A stretch of 22,735 bases of DNA. Source: Polaromonas sp. (GTDB lineage Bacteria; Pseudomonadota; Gammaproteobacteria; Burkholderiales; Burkholderiaceae). The stretch is taken from assembly GCA_013823505.1 (NCBI GenBank), contig PNMH01000063.1:1-22735 (forward strand), read 5' to 3'. A program made the translations under genes and the position numbers. Shown here piece by piece: positions 15,323-22,735 of this stretch (its first letter is position 1; every line of letters starts with the position of its first letter). The notes beneath the pieces are model-generated. The model had not been told where the DNA came from and ran no database searches. It saw nothing but the letters and a program-made list of their open reading frames with translations.

Positions 15323-16216
15323 ATGCAGCGCTTCCTTCAGCTGGCGCTCGACTTCCTCGGTGGCCCCGATCCCGAGCCGCTGCGGCCGGCGCCCGCACCG
15401 CGGGCCGAGGTGGCCGCCGCGCCGGCCTTGCCCATGACCCAGGTGTTCCAGCCTGCGGCCTGGCACCACCCGCGCGCCAACCGCACGCTGCGCCTGGGCT
15501 CGTGCGATGTGGCCTACGAATTCAAGCGCGGCAAGCGCCGCACCATCGGCCTGTCGGTGAGCCCGGACGGCCTGAGCGTGAGTGCGCCGCGCTGGACACC
15601 GGTGGGCGAGGTCGAGGCCCTGCTGCACGACAAGTCCGCCTGGGTGCTGGAGAAGTTGCAGAACGCGCGCGAACGCGCTGGCGAGATGGCGCAGGCCCGC
15701 ATCGCCTGGGCCGACGGTGCCGAGTTCGATTACCTCGGTGAGCGCCTGCGCCTGGTGCTCGACCCGGCGCACGGCTTCACGCAGGTGGGCGCGGTGTTTG
15801 AAGCAGCCACCGGTCCGAAGTCCCTGGGCACGCTGCGCCTGGGGCTGGCGGGCAACGCCAGCGAAGCGCAAATCCGCGACGCCGCGCAGGCCTGGCTGAT
15901 GAAGCAGGCCAAGGCCCTGTTCGCGCAGCGGCTGGACCACTTTGCGCCGCAACTGGGCGTGAGTTATTCGAAGCTGCGCCTGTCCAGCGCGGGCACCCGA
16001 TGGGGCAGCGCCAGCGCCGACGGCACGATCCGCCTGAACTGGCGGCTGATCCACCTCAAGCTGGAGATGGTGGACTACGTGGTGGTTCACGAGCTCAGTC
16101 ACCTTCATCACATGGATCACAGCCCCCAGTTCTGGGACGTGGTCGCCAGCGTCATGCCCGACCACGCGTCGCGGCGCAAGGCGCTGCGCACAGCGGCCGT
16201 GCCGCTGGGCGAGTAG
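15323..16216 (+). CDS. YgjP-like (DUF45) zinc metallopeptidase
   Basis: This 297-residue protein belongs to the YgjP/DUF45 (M48-like, WSS1-related) group. The zinc site is HELSH (His256, Glu257, His260) with a third ligand in HHMDHSPQFW (probably His266). The preceding block SSAGTRWGSASADGTIRLNW is the conserved family core. N-terminal residues 1-50 are Pro/Ala-rich and probably disordered; no signal peptide is seen, so it is likely cytosolic. The physiological substrate of the family is not established to my knowledge. It is the last gene of the glyQ operon (7 bp after plsC). It converges on the MBL hydrolase gene with only 3 bp between the stops. Confidence 0.9.
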   Translation: MQRFLQLALDFLGGPDPEPLRPAPAPRAEVAAAPALPMTQVFQPAAWHHPRANRTLRLGSCDVAYEFKRGKRRTIGLSVSPDGLSVSAPRWTPVGEVEALLHDKSAWVLEKLQNARERAGEMAQARIAWADGAEFDYLGERLRLVLDPAHGFTQVGAVFEAATGPKSLGTLRLGLAGNASEAQIRDAAQAWLMKQAKALFAQRLDHFAPQLGVSYSKLRLSSAGTRWGSASADGTIRLNWRLIHLKLEMVDYVVVHELSHLHHMDHSPQFWDVVASVMPDHASRRKALRTAAVPLGE

Positions 16217-16219
16217 CGG

Positions 16220-16233
16220 TCAGGCCGGCCTGA
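16220..16233. terminator. Palindrome at a convergent gene junction
   Basis: TCAGGCCGGCCTGA is a perfect 14-bp palindrome beginning at the MBL gene's stop codon and 4 bp after the metallopeptidase stop. It can form a hairpin in both transcripts. There is no T-tract on either side, so any role in bidirectional termination is tentative. Confidence 0.3.
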
Positions 16234-17287
16234 ATCGCCAGACGCCATCGGCGGCCTGCTCGCGCAAGAGCTCGCCCGCCATCCACAACCAGTGCAGGTG
16301 CGCCACCGCCTCGCCCATGGCGAAGGTGGTCTGGTGCAGGTCGAGCGCGCGGGGAAACAGCACCGGCAGGATGTCGGCGCCGCTGCAGGGCTTTTCGAGG
16401 CAGGCCGCGCGCACCTCGTCGAGCCGGTCGCGGTGGTGGTCCTGCAGCTGCTGGATGCGCTCGTGCAGACCCGTGAAGGGTTTGCCGTGCGAGGGGAGCA
16501 CCAGCGTGTCTTCGGGCAGCGGCAGGTACTTCTTCAACGAGTCGAGAAACAGCGTGAGCGAGTCGGCCTCGGGCTCCTGGTCGTAGACGCTGACGTTGGT
16601 GGAAATGCGCGGCAGCACCATGTCGCCGCTGATCAGCACACCGAGCGCCTCGCAGTGCAACGCCATGTGTTCCGGCGCATGGCCGTAGCCGCTGATGCAG
16701 CGCCACAGGCGCCCGCCGACGGGCACTTGCAGGCCGTCGTACAGCCGCCGGTACTGCGCCGGCACGGACGGCACGAGGTTGGGGTAGTAGCTGGCGCGGC
16801 CGCGGATCTTCTCCAGGCTCTCGGCATCGCTCAGGCCTTGCGAGGCGAAGAAGGCGGCCGCGGCTTCCCCACCAAATCCGGTGGTGCTTTGCGAGCCGAT
16901 GCGCGCCATGGTGAAGTCCGTCGCGCTGATCCAAAGCCGTGCGTTCCATCGAGTGCACAACCAGTCGGCCAGGCCGATGTGGTCCGGGTGCATGTGCGTC
17001 ACGATCACGCGCAGCACCGGCAGGCCGTCGAGCTCATTGGCAAAGATCGTTTCCCACTGTGCCTTGGCCGCGTCGTGCGAGATGCAGCAGTCCACCACCG
17101 TCCAGCCCTCGCGCCCGTCGATGTCGTCGCGCAGCAGCCAGAGGTTGATGTGGTCCAGCGCGAAGGGCAGGGCCATGCGGATCCACTTCACGCCGGGTGC
17201 CACGGTCAGCGTTTGGCCAGGTTCTGGCAGCGTGGCTCCCAGGGGGTAGTGCAGTCGGGCTTCGAGCTGTTCGCGGGTGGGGTTCAT
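16220..17287 (-). CDS. MBL-fold metallo-hydrolase, possible LiuR-regulon member
   Basis: This 355-residue cytosolic metallo-beta-lactamase-fold protein has the motif VTHMHPDHIGLADWL (His98, His100, Asp102, His103). Other likely ligands are His203 in GYGHAPEHMAL, Asp222 in ISGDMVLP and His267 in LPSHGKP. A C-terminal extension of about 80 residues (from GLHERIQQLQDHH) resembles the winged-helix-like tail of LACTB2/glyoxalase-type hydrolases. The substrate is unknown; a thioester or ester linked to acyl-CoA breakdown is a guess from context only. It is divergent from the MerR-type regulator, with an operator copy (17315-17336) between them, which suggests shared control. Its 3' end abuts the convergent metallopeptidase gene. 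Confidence 0.88.
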   Translation of the reverse strand: MNPTREQLEARLHYPLGATLPEPGQTLTVAPGVKWIRMALPFALDHINLWLLRDDIDGREGWTVVDCCISHDAAKAQWETIFANELDGLPVLRVIVTHMHPDHIGLADWLCTRWNARLWISATDFTMARIGSQSTTGFGGEAAAAFFASQGLSDAESLEKIRGRASYYPNLVPSVPAQYRRLYDGLQVPVGGRLWRCISGYGHAPEHMALHCEALGVLISGDMVLPRISTNVSVYDQEPEADSLTLFLDSLKKYLPLPEDTLVLPSHGKPFTGLHERIQQLQDHHRDRLDEVRAACLEKPCSGADILPVLFPRALDLHQTTFAMGEAVAHLHWLWMAGELLREQAADGVWRFRPA

Positions 17288-17314
17288 GCGGGCGGATTCC
17301 GTTAAGATGCCAAG

Positions 17315-17336
17315 GTGACGTTGACGTAAACGTCAA
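17315..17336. promoter_or_regulatory. Operator copy 1 (LiuR-type dyad)
   Basis: The 16-bp core TTGACGT-AA-ACGTCAA (17321-17336) is a perfect dyad. The 22-bp window matches the second site at 18846 in 20 of 22 positions. It lies 27 bp before the MBL start and 79 bp before the MerR-type start, so it is placed to control both and to give autoregulation. No good -10 box is obvious in either direction. Confidence 0.8.
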
Positions 17337-17415
17337 GCCTCAGGGCATTCTACGGAGCGGCACCCCCGCGCACTGTCTGCAACCCGACACGGCCTGAAAC
17401 GACAGCTCTGATTCC

Positions 17416-17817
17416 ATGGCGACGAACCCGACCTACACCATCAGCGATCTGGCGCGCGAGTTCGACCTCACCACCCGCGCCATCCGTTTTTACGAAGACA
17501 TGGGGCTGCTGGAGCCTCAGCGCGAAGGCCCGGGCGGGCGCAATCGGGTGTATTCGGCGCGCGACCGCACGCGCCTCAAGCTCACGCTGCGCGCCAAGCG
17601 CCTGGGTCTGTCGCTGACCGAGGCCAAGGACATCATCGACACCTACGACAGCCCGCGCGACACCGGTCCGCAGCTGCGCAAATTCCTCACCGTGCTGGCC
17701 GACCACCGGCGCCAGCTTGAAGAGCAGATGGCCGACCTGGTGGCCAACCTCGACGAGGTGAAGGTGCACGAAAAAGAAGCCCGAGCGCTGCTGGCCAAGC
17801 TGGACAAGAAGTCCTGA
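17416..17817 (+). CDS. liuR: MerR-family regulator, LiuR-like
   Basis: This 133-residue protein has an N-terminal winged helix-turn-helix (YTISDLAREFDLTTRAIRFY, then EDMGLLEPQREGPGGRNRVY, residues 7-46). A dimerising coiled coil follows (about 85-128: LRKFLTVLADHRRQLEEQMADLVANLDEV in the sequence). It contains no cysteine, so it is not a metal-thiolate sensor. The ARE-FD-TTRAIRFYE pattern is that of LiuR, the repressor of leucine and isovalerate catabolism genes. Supporting context is an adjacent operator copy and a matching perfect palindrome in front of the ivd cluster 1.5 kb away. The effector of such regulators is thought to be a pathway CoA intermediate; nothing here shows it. No clear Shine-Dalgarno precedes the ATG. 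DUF1304 follows after 23 bp. Confidence 0.88.
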   Translation: MATNPTYTISDLAREFDLTTRAIRFYEDMGLLEPQREGPGGRNRVYSARDRTRLKLTLRAKRLGLSLTEAKDIIDTYDSPRDTGPQLRKFLTVLADHRRQLEEQMADLVANLDEVKVHEKEARALLAKLDKKS

Positions 17818-17840
17818 GTTCAATCCCCGAAGGAGTTCCC

Positions 17841-18206
17841 ATGTCCTTGATCGCCAGCATCGTTGTCGCGCTCGTCGCGCTGTTGCACATCTACTTTCTC
17901 GTCCTCGAGATGTTCCTGTGGGACAAACCCGCCGGGCTCAAGGCCTTCGGTCAGACACCCGCTTCGGCTGCGGCCACCAAGGTGCTTGCCGCCAACCAGG
18001 GTCTGTACAACGGTTTCCTGGCCGCCGGCCTGCTCTGGGGCTTGTGGCTGGGGCCTGAGGGCTTCGGCGTGAAGGTGTTCTTTCTGCTGTGTGTGCTGAT
18101 CGCCGGTCTCTACGGCGCGGCCACGGCCAGCCGCAAGATCCTGTTCGTGCAGGCGTTGCCGGCGGCGGTGGGCCTGGTGCTGGTCTACCTGAGCCGCGCG
18201 GCCTGA
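17841..18206 (+). CDS. DUF1304 small membrane protein
   Basis: This 121-residue protein has four hydrophobic segments (about residues 3-24, 53-70, 76-94 and 100-118), matching DUF1304 inner-membrane proteins. Family-typical features are HIYFLVLEMFLWDKP near the first segment, AANQGLYNGFLAAGL in the middle and the alanine/glycine-rich third segment. The function is unknown. A very strong ribosome binding site, AAGGAG (17830-17835), stands 5 bp before the ATG, in contrast to most genes nearby. It is 23 bp after the MerR-type regulator and probably co-transcribed with it. It converges on the YigZ-like gene with 4 bp between the stops. Confidence 0.9.
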   Translation: MSLIASIVVALVALLHIYFLVLEMFLWDKPAGLKAFGQTPASAAATKVLAANQGLYNGFLAAGLLWGLWLGPEGFGVKVFFLLCVLIAGLYGAATASRKILFVQALPAAVGLVLVYLSRAA

Positions 18207-18214
18207 GGCCTCAG
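18203..18214. terminator. Palindrome spanning two convergent stop codons
   Basis: CTGAGGCCTCAG is a perfect 12-bp palindrome that contains the stop codons of DUF1304 and the YigZ-like gene, with GGCC between them. Part of the symmetry comes simply from two facing TGA codons. There is no T-tract. Confidence 0.25.
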
Positions 18215-18807
18215 CCGGGCTCCGTGTTTCGCCAGAGCACCCGTCCCTGCCCGGCGTCGTTGATGCGCGCCACCAGGGCCGCCGCCCGCGAGTCGGGCAC
18301 CCGCAGCGTGACGTCCACCCCGTCGCCGTGCTGCGCCTCGACCAGCGTGGCGCCAAAGCCATCGAGTTCGCGCCGAAGCCAGCCCTCCAGCGCGTAGGGC
18401 AACACACAGCGCAACACCTGCCAGCGGATCACCGCCACCTTGTCCGCGCCCAGCAGGGCCTGAGCCACGCTGTCGGTGTAGGCGCGCACCAGCCCGCCCG
18501 CACCCAGTGGCGTGCCGCCGTAGTAGCGCACCACCGTGGCCAGCACACCTTCCAGGTCCTGGTGTCGCAGCACCTCCAGCATGGGCCGGCCAGCGGTACC
18601 GCCGGGTTCACCGTCGTCGTTGGCGGCCGAGTGCCCGCCGGCCATGAGCGCCCAGCACACGTGGGTGGCGCCGGGGTGTTCGGCACGAAGCTGTGCCACC
18701 CGCGCCAGTGCCGCCACGCGGTCGGCCACCGGCTCCACGCAGCCGATGAAGCGGCTTTTCTTGAGGGTCTGCTCGCTGTGGACCGGGGCGTTCAGGGTGA
18801 AGGGCAT
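18211..18807 (-). CDS. yigZ: YigZ/IMPACT family protein
   Basis: This 198-residue protein has the UPF0029/IMPACT N-terminal domain (residues about 10-118) with signature blocks KKSRFIGCVEPV, DDGEPGGTAGRPML and VVRYYGGTPLGAGGLVRAYT. A DUF1949 domain of ferredoxin-like fold follows (about 130-192). The eukaryotic relative regulates GCN2; the bacterial role is not settled. I placed the start at ATG 18807 (MPFTLNAP), which gives the usual ~200 residues; an ATG at 18831 adds eight residues of no known value. It is divergent from the thioesterase-ivd cluster with an operator between them, but that operator's promoter points away from this gene. Confidence 0.92.
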   Translation of the reverse strand: MPFTLNAPVHSEQTLKKSRFIGCVEPVADRVAALARVAQLRAEHPGATHVCWALMAGGHSAANDDGEPGGTAGRPMLEVLRHQDLEGVLATVVRYYGGTPLGAGGLVRAYTDSVAQALLGADKVAVIRWQVLRCVLPYALEGWLRRELDGFGATLVEAQHGDGVDVTLRVPDSRAAALVARINDAGQGRVLWRNTEPG

Positions 18808-18845
18808 GGCGGGTCGAGCATAGCCCCGCACCGCAGCCCGTGAAA

Positions 18846-18867
18846 TTGACGTTTACGTAAACGTCAA
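18846..18867. promoter_or_regulatory. Operator copy 2: perfect 22-bp palindrome (LiuR-type)
   Basis: The half-site TTGACGTTTAC is followed directly by its exact reverse complement, a perfect 22-bp palindrome. It covers the -35 box and most of the spacer of the promoter at 18846-18875, so a bound regulator would block RNA polymerase, or it could activate by spacer distortion as MerR proteins do. The same motif with two changes lies at 17315. Confidence 0.88.
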
Positions 18868-18875
18868 CGTAGAAT
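18846..18875 (+). promoter_or_regulatory. Promoter of the thioesterase-ivd-can-aceK cluster
   Basis: TTGACG (18846-18851), an 18-bp spacer and TAGAAT (18870-18875) match sigma-70 boxes at 5/6 each. A start of transcription is expected near 18882, about 24 bp before the first ATG. The overlap with the perfect palindrome is the main sign of regulation. Confidence 0.75.
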
Positions 18876-18905
18876 CCGGGGCTGCCCCGACGCACCAGGA
18901 ACGCC

Positions 18906-19367
18906 ATGAACCCACCCAGCTTCGAGCCTCGCAACCCCGACTTCGACGCCCGCGTGCGCGAGAGCTTTGCCCGCCAGGCCGCCATGCGCACCCTGGGCGC
19001 CACGCTGGCGGTGGTCAAGCCCGGGCGGGTGGAGATCACGTTGCCCTGGGCGGAGCCGCTGACGCAGCAACACGGTTTCCTGCACGCCGGCATGGTGGCC
19101 ACCGCGCTGGACTCGGCCTGCGGCTACGCCGGGTTCTCACTGATGGCAGCCGATGCGGCGGTGCTCACCATCGAGTTCAAGATCAACCTGCTGGCACCCG
19201 CCCAGGGGCAGAGCTTCCGCATGGTCGGCACCGTCGTCAAACCCGGGCGCACTGTCACGGTGTGCGAAGGCCATGCGTACGCCATCGACGGCGGGCAGGA
19301 AAAACTGGTCGCCACCATGGGCTGCACGCTCATGGCCGTGGTCGGCCGCGACAACATCCAGGGCTGA
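18906..19367 (+). CDS. PaaI-family hotdog thioesterase
   Basis: This 153-residue protein has the hotdog fold of PaaI-like acyl-CoA thioesterases. The signature QQHGFLHAGMVATALDSACG (residues 54-73) supplies the conserved His-Gly and Asp69, and the downstream EFKINLLAPAQG block is typical. It probably hydrolyses an acyl-CoA ester; the exact substrate is unknown, though an intermediate or dead-end CoA of leucine/isovalerate breakdown is plausible from context. AGGA precedes the ATG by 7 bp. It is the first gene after the regulated promoter and lies 33 bp upstream of ivd, so the two very likely share a transcript. Confidence 0.9.
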   Translation: MNPPSFEPRNPDFDARVRESFARQAAMRTLGATLAVVKPGRVEITLPWAEPLTQQHGFLHAGMVATALDSACGYAGFSLMAADAAVLTIEFKINLLAPAQGQSFRMVGTVVKPGRTVTVCEGHAYAIDGGQEKLVATMGCTLMAVVGRDNIQG

Positions 19368-19400
19368 AGCCCGCTGAATCATTCTTTGGAGACACCACCC

Positions 19401-20582
19401 ATGACCAACCTGCCCGGCCTCAACTTCCAGCTCGGTGAAGACATCGACGCGCTTCGCGACGCGGTGCGCGACTTTGCGCAAGCCGAAATCGCCCCCCGCG
19501 CGGCCGAGATCGACCAGAACGACCAGTTCCCTATGGACCTGTGGCGCAAGATGGGCGATCTGGGCGTGCTCGGCATCACCGTGGGTGAGGAATACGGCGG
19601 CGCCGGCATGGGCTACCTGGCGCACATGATCGCCATGGAGGAAATCTCGCGCGCCTCGGCCAGCGTGGGCCTGTCTTACGGCGCGCACAGCAACCTGTGT
19701 GTGAACCAGATCAAGCGCAACGGCAGCGAAGCGCAGCGCGCGAAATACCTGCCCAAGCTCATCAGCGGGGAACACGTGGGTGCACTCGCCATGAGCGAGC
19801 CCGGTGCGGGCTCGGATGTGATCAGCATGAAGCTCAGGGCCGAAGACAAGGGCGGCTACTACCTGCTCAACGGCAGCAAGATGTGGATCACCAACGGCCC
19901 GGATGCCGACACCATGGTGGTCTACGCGAAGTCCGAACCCGAGATGGGCGCGCGCGGCGTCACGGCCTTCCTCGTCGAGAAGGGCATGAAGGGTTTCAGC
20001 ACCGCGCAGAAGCTCGACAAGCTCGGCATGCGCGGCAGCCACACCGGCGAGATGGTGTTCAACAACGTGGAGGTGCCGGTCGAGAACATCCTGGGCGGCC
20101 TCAACAACGGCGCCAAGGTGCTCATGAGCGGGCTGGACTACGAGCGCGCCGTGCTCACCGGCGGGCCTCTGGGCATCATGCAGGCCGTCATGGACAACAT
20201 CGTTCCCTACATCCACGACCGCAAGCAGTTCGGCCAGAGCATCGGTGAATTCCAGCTCATCCAGGGGAAGGTCGCCGACATGTACACCGTGTTGCAGGCT
20301 GGTCGCTCGTTCGCCTACACCGTGGCCAAGAACCTCGACCTGCTGGGTGCCGAGCACGTGCGCCAGGTGCGCAAGGACTGTGCGTCCGTCATCCTGTGGT
20401 GCGCCGAAGAAGCCACCAAGATGGCGGGCAACGGCATCCAGATTTTTGGCGGCAATGGCTACATCAACGAGTACCCGCTGGGCCGCCTGTGGCGCGATGC
20501 CAAGCTGTACGAGATTGGTGCCGGCACGAGCGAGATCCGCCGCATGCTGATCGGCCGCGAGCTCTTCGCCGAGACCTGCTAA
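19401..20582 (+). CDS. ivd: Isovaleryl-CoA dehydrogenase
   Basis: This 393-residue FAD enzyme oxidises isovaleryl-CoA to 3-methylcrotonyl-CoA in leucine catabolism, passing electrons to ETF. The acyl-CoA dehydrogenase signatures are present: [13 protein letters not shown] (129-140), [11 protein letters not shown] (160-170), [17 protein letters not shown] and the C-terminal [20 protein letters not shown]. The catalytic Glu of isovaleryl-CoA dehydrogenases lies in an earlier helix than in most family members and is visible as Glu248 in [16 protein letters not shown], which supports the specific name (also called liuA). ATG 19401 has GGAGA at suitable spacing; an in-frame TTG at 19386 overlaps that site. 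The carbonic anhydrase gene follows after 63 bp. Confidence 0.95.
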   Translation: MTNLPGLNFQLGEDIDALRDAVRDFAQAEIAPRAAEIDQNDQFPMDLWRKMGDLGVLGITVGEEYGGAGMGYLAHMIAMEEISRASASVGLSYGAHSNLCVNQIKRNGSEAQRAKYLPKLISGEHVGALAMSEPGAGSDVISMKLRAEDKGGYYLLNGSKMWITNGPDADTMVVYAKSEPEMGARGVTAFLVEKGMKGFSTAQKLDKLGMRGSHTGEMVFNNVEVPVENILGGLNNGAKVLMSGLDYERAVLTGGPLGIMQAVMDNIVPYIHDRKQFGQSIGEFQLIQGKVADMYTVLQAGRSFAYTVAKNLDLLGAEHVRQVRKDCASVILWCAEEATKMAGNGIQIFGGNGYINEYPLGRLWRDAKLYEIGAGTSEIRRMLIGRELFAETC

Positions 20583-20645
20583 GTTCCGAGGCTTCCTGGC
20601 GCGAGCGCCGCACCGCCGTGCGCCGCCACTTCCCGAGAACACCGA

Positions 20646-21305
20646 ATGACCTCGCAACTGAAGAACCTGTTTGACCACAACCGCGCCTGGGCCGCTGAAA
20701 TGGTGGCCTCGCGCCCGACCTTCTTCACCGAACTGCTCAAGCAACAGAGCCCGCGCTACATGTGGATCGGCTGCTCCGACAGCCGCGTGCCAGCCAACCA
20801 GATCACCGGCCTGGCGCCGGGTGAAGTGTTCGTGCACCGCAATGTGGCCAACGTGGTGGTGCCCACCGACCTGAATTGCCTCTCCACCATCCAGTACGCG
20901 GTCGATGTGCTGAAGGTCGAGCACCTCATGGTGGTGGGCCACTACGGTTGTGGTGGTGTGCTGGCCGCGCTCAAGGACGTGCGCGTGGGACTGGCCGACA
21001 ACTGGCTGCGCCACATCAAGGACGTGCGCGACCGCCACGCCGGGCTCATCGACGGCCTGCCTGAGCACCGCCGTGCCGACGCCCTGTGTGAACTCAATGC
21101 GATCGAACAGGTGATGAACGTGGCCCAGACCACGGTGGTGCAGGACGCCTGGACACGGGGACAAGCGCTCACGCTGCACGGCTGGGTGTATGGCCTGAGC
21201 GATGGTCTGCTCAAGGACCTGCTCATCACCGCCGAAGGTTCGCAAGGCCTTGACGCCATTTACCGGGCGGCCGTGGATGGCGTGACAGCGCGGCATTTCG
21301 GCTGA
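20646..21305 (+). CDS. can: Beta-class carbonic anhydrase
   Basis: This 219-residue zinc enzyme interconverts CO2 and bicarbonate. The zinc ligands are Cys43 ([10 protein letters not shown]), His99 and Cys102 ([14 protein letters not shown]), with the Asp45-Arg47 dyad. The family blocks [14 protein letters not shown] and [19 protein letters not shown] are intact, and length matches E. coli Can. Its place after ivd suggests it feeds bicarbonate to methylcrotonyl-CoA carboxylase, the next enzyme of leucine breakdown, which is not in this window. It stands 14 bp before aceK. The Shine-Dalgarno is weak (GAGAA). Confidence 0.96.
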   Translation: MTSQLKNLFDHNRAWAAEMVASRPTFFTELLKQQSPRYMWIGCSDSRVPANQITGLAPGEVFVHRNVANVVVPTDLNCLSTIQYAVDVLKVEHLMVVGHYGCGGVLAALKDVRVGLADNWLRHIKDVRDRHAGLIDGLPEHRRADALCELNAIEQVMNVAQTTVVQDAWTRGQALTLHGWVYGLSDGLLKDLLITAEGSQGLDAIYRAAVDGVTARHFG

Positions 21306-21319
21306 CCACCCGCGGCGCC

Positions 21320-22735
21320 ATGTTCCCCCAGCGCCTCGATTCGACCCTGGCCTACGCGATTGCCAAGGCCATGATGGACGGCTTCAACCGGCACTACCGG
21401 TTGTTTCGCACCGAGTCGGCGCGGGCACAACACCGGTTTGAGACGCGCGACTGGCTGGGGCAGCAGCGCGCCCAGCGCGAACGCATCGAGTTCTACGACC
21501 TGCGGGTCAAGGAATGTGTGATGCGGCTGATGAAGGAGTTCGCCGCCGACGCACAGCCCATGGACGTGTGGGAGCAGGTCAAGCTGCACTACATCGGGCT
21601 GCTGGTGAACCACCACCAGCCCGAGCTGGCCGAAACCTTCTTCAACTCGGTGACCACCAAGATCCTGCGGCGCGCCTACTTCCAGAACGACTTCATCTTC
21701 GTTCGCCCCGCTGTCTCCACCGAGTACATCGAAAACGAAGAACCCAGCGCGAAGCCCACCTACCGCTGCTATTACCCCACGACCGGCACGATGCAGGCCG
21801 AGGTGCTGCGTTTCCTTCAAGAATTTGGTCTGCGCGTTCCGTTTGAAGACCTTGAGCGCGATGCAGCGCTGGTGCTGGACGCGATGAAGCGCCACTTCGA
21901 CCACGTGAAGCTGCGCGCCAATTTCCAGTTCCAGGTGCTCTCGGGCCTGTTCTTTCGCAACAAGGGCGCCTACGTGGTCGGCAAGATCATCAACGGCTTC
22001 CAGGAGGTGCCGTTTGCCCTGCCCATCCTGCACAACACCGACGGCCAGCTGGTGGTGGACGCCGCGCTCTTTGGCGAGGACGACCTGCTCATGCTGTTCA
22101 GCTTCGCGCGCGCCACCTTCATGGTCGATATGGAAGTCCCGAGCGCGTACGTGCAGTTCCTGCGCAGCCTGATGCCGCGCAAGCCGCGCGCGGAGTTCTA
22201 CAACGCGCTCGGCCTGGCCAAGCAGGGCAAGACGCTGTTCTACCGCGACTTCCTCTCCCACATGCGGCACAGCACGGACCAGTTCCGGATTGCGCCCGGC
22301 ATCAAGGGCATGGTCATGCTGGTGTTTGACCTGCCGAGCTTTCCGTTCGTGTTCAAGGTCATCAAGGACTTCTACCCGCCGCAGAAGGACACCACGCGCG
22401 AGCAGATCCGCGGCAAGTACCTGCTCGTGAAGCAGCACGACCGCGTGGGCCGCATGGCCGACACGCTGGAGTTTTCGGAGGTGGGATTTCCGCGCGACCG
22501 CTTCACCGACGAGCTCATCGCCGAGATCCAGAAATTCGCGCCCAGCCAGCTGGAGATCAGCGATCGCGACGGCGACGGCACGACCGAGGTGATCCTCAAG
22601 CACTGCTACATCGAGCGCCGCATGATCCCGCTCAACATCCACCTGCAGGAAGCCTTTGATGCGGGTGCCCGCGCGCAGATCGAACACACGGTGATCGAGT
22701 ACGGCAACGCCATCAAGGACCTGGTGGCGGCCAAC
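21320..22735 (+). CDS. aceK: Isocitrate dehydrogenase kinase/phosphatase (partial, runs off the window)
   Basis: This frame starts at ATG 21320 ([20 protein letters not shown]) and remains open for 472 codons to the last base. The protein reversibly phosphorylates isocitrate dehydrogenase, moving carbon between the TCA cycle and the glyoxylate bypass. Family features are [16 protein letters not shown], the regulatory-domain stretch [20 protein letters not shown], the ATP loop [18 protein letters not shown] and the lysine segment [45 protein letters not shown] and [13 protein letters not shown] follow. The window ends just before the expected catalytic loop, about 100-130 residues short of the full length. 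It lies 14 bp after can, so it is probably part of the LiuR-type cluster. Confidence 0.96.
   Translation, partial: MFPQRLDSTLAYAIAKAMMDGFNRHYRLFRTESARAQHRFETRDWLGQQRAQRERIEFYDLRVKECVMRLMKEFAADAQPMDVWEQVKLHYIGLLVNHHQPELAETFFNSVTTKILRRAYFQNDFIFVRPAVSTEYIENEEPSAKPTYRCYYPTTGTMQAEVLRFLQEFGLRVPFEDLERDAALVLDAMKRHFDHVKLRANFQFQVLSGLFFRNKGAYVVGKIINGFQEVPFALPILHNTDGQLVVDAALFGEDDLLMLFSFARATFMVDMEVPSAYVQFLRSLMPRKPRAEFYNALGLAKQGKTLFYRDFLSHMRHSTDQFRIAPGIKGMVMLVFDLPSFPFVFKVIKDFYPPQKDTTREQIRGKYLLVKQHDRVGRMADTLEFSEVGFPRDRFTDELIAEIQKFAPSQLEISDRDGDGTTEVILKHCYIERRMIPLNIHLQEAFDAGARAQIEHTVIEYGNAIKDLVAAN

Noticed and set aside
13882..15324. 480-codon minus-strand frame opposite gmhB and plsC
   Set aside because: Both plus-strand genes are well supported; the minus frame has shadow-type composition.
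19137..21296. 719-codon minus-strand open frame opposite the thioesterase, ivd and can genes
   Set aside because: It is antisense to three genes with clear active-site motifs and is His/Val-rich in the way typical of shadow frames.
21260..22687. 475-codon minus-strand open frame at the right edge
   Set aside because: The plus strand encodes AceK from 21320 to the window end with strong family motifs; the minus frame is its shadow.
1..22735. CRISPR array, tRNA, insertion sequence, prophage or toxin-antitoxin module
   Set aside because: No direct-repeat arrays, tRNA-like folds, transposase motifs or paired small ORFs were seen on either strand.

Overview
This window is a stretch of ordinary chromosome from a high-GC beta-proteobacterium, most likely family Comamonadaceae (Hydrogenophaga/Acidovorax-like). 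This is inferred from the 5S rRNA 3' end, the protein sequences (PhhA, HPPD, GlyQ/GlyS, PlsC, AceK), the glyQ-glyS-gmhB-plsC gene order, and a piece of the short inverted repeat (TTCGACAGG...CAGCCC type) common in that family. I see no phage, transposase, CRISPR array or tRNA. No gene-free stretch exceeds about 140 bp.

Layout. (1) 1-94: 3' end of a 5S rRNA and the strong terminator of an rRNA operon. (2) 140-1883, minus strand: a metallo-beta-lactamase-fold hydrolase of visibly lower GC, preceded in transcription by a conserved hypothetical gene. (3) 1987-2979, plus strand: a membrane-anchored alpha/beta hydrolase whose 3' end overlaps phhA tail-to-tail by 79 bp. (4) 2901-4887, minus strand: hppD-phhA, the entry to phenylalanine/tyrosine breakdown, divergent from an Lrp/AsnC regulator (5013-5486). 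(5) 5594-6331: a GNAT acetyltransferase. (6) 6429-9207: corC-lnt (CBS-domain protein and apolipoprotein N-acyltransferase). (7) 9328-10782: an uncharacterised, cysteine-free 484-residue protein with its own strong ribosome binding site; it is the least understood gene here. (8) 10887-16216: a tight operon glyQ-glyS-gmhB-plsC-YgjP-like metallopeptidase. (9) 16220-17287, minus strand: a second MBL-fold hydrolase. (10) 17416-18206: a MerR-family regulator and a DUF1304 membrane protein. (11) 18211-18807, minus strand: a YigZ/IMPACT protein. (12) 18906 to the right edge: PaaI-like thioesterase, isovaleryl-CoA dehydrogenase, beta-carbonic anhydrase and the first 472 codons of aceK.

How the genes work together. 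The most coherent story is the right third. A perfect 22-bp palindrome (18846-18867) overlaps the -35 and spacer of a good promoter (TTGACG-N18-TAGAAT) in front of the thioesterase-ivd-can-aceK cluster. A 20/22 copy (17315-17336) lies between the MerR regulator and the divergent MBL hydrolase. This fits a LiuR-type regulon: the regulator controls itself and leucine/isovalerate catabolism. The cluster joins acyl-CoA oxidation, bicarbonate supply (useful to the downstream biotin carboxylase of the pathway) and AceK, which switches carbon toward the glyoxylate bypass when acetyl-CoA is the product.

Smaller points of interest are an in-frame repeat insertion in glyS, a GmhB homologue lacking the usual metal-binding Asp of its last HAD motif, mutually exclusive hairpins after lnt, and palindromes spanning convergent stop codons.
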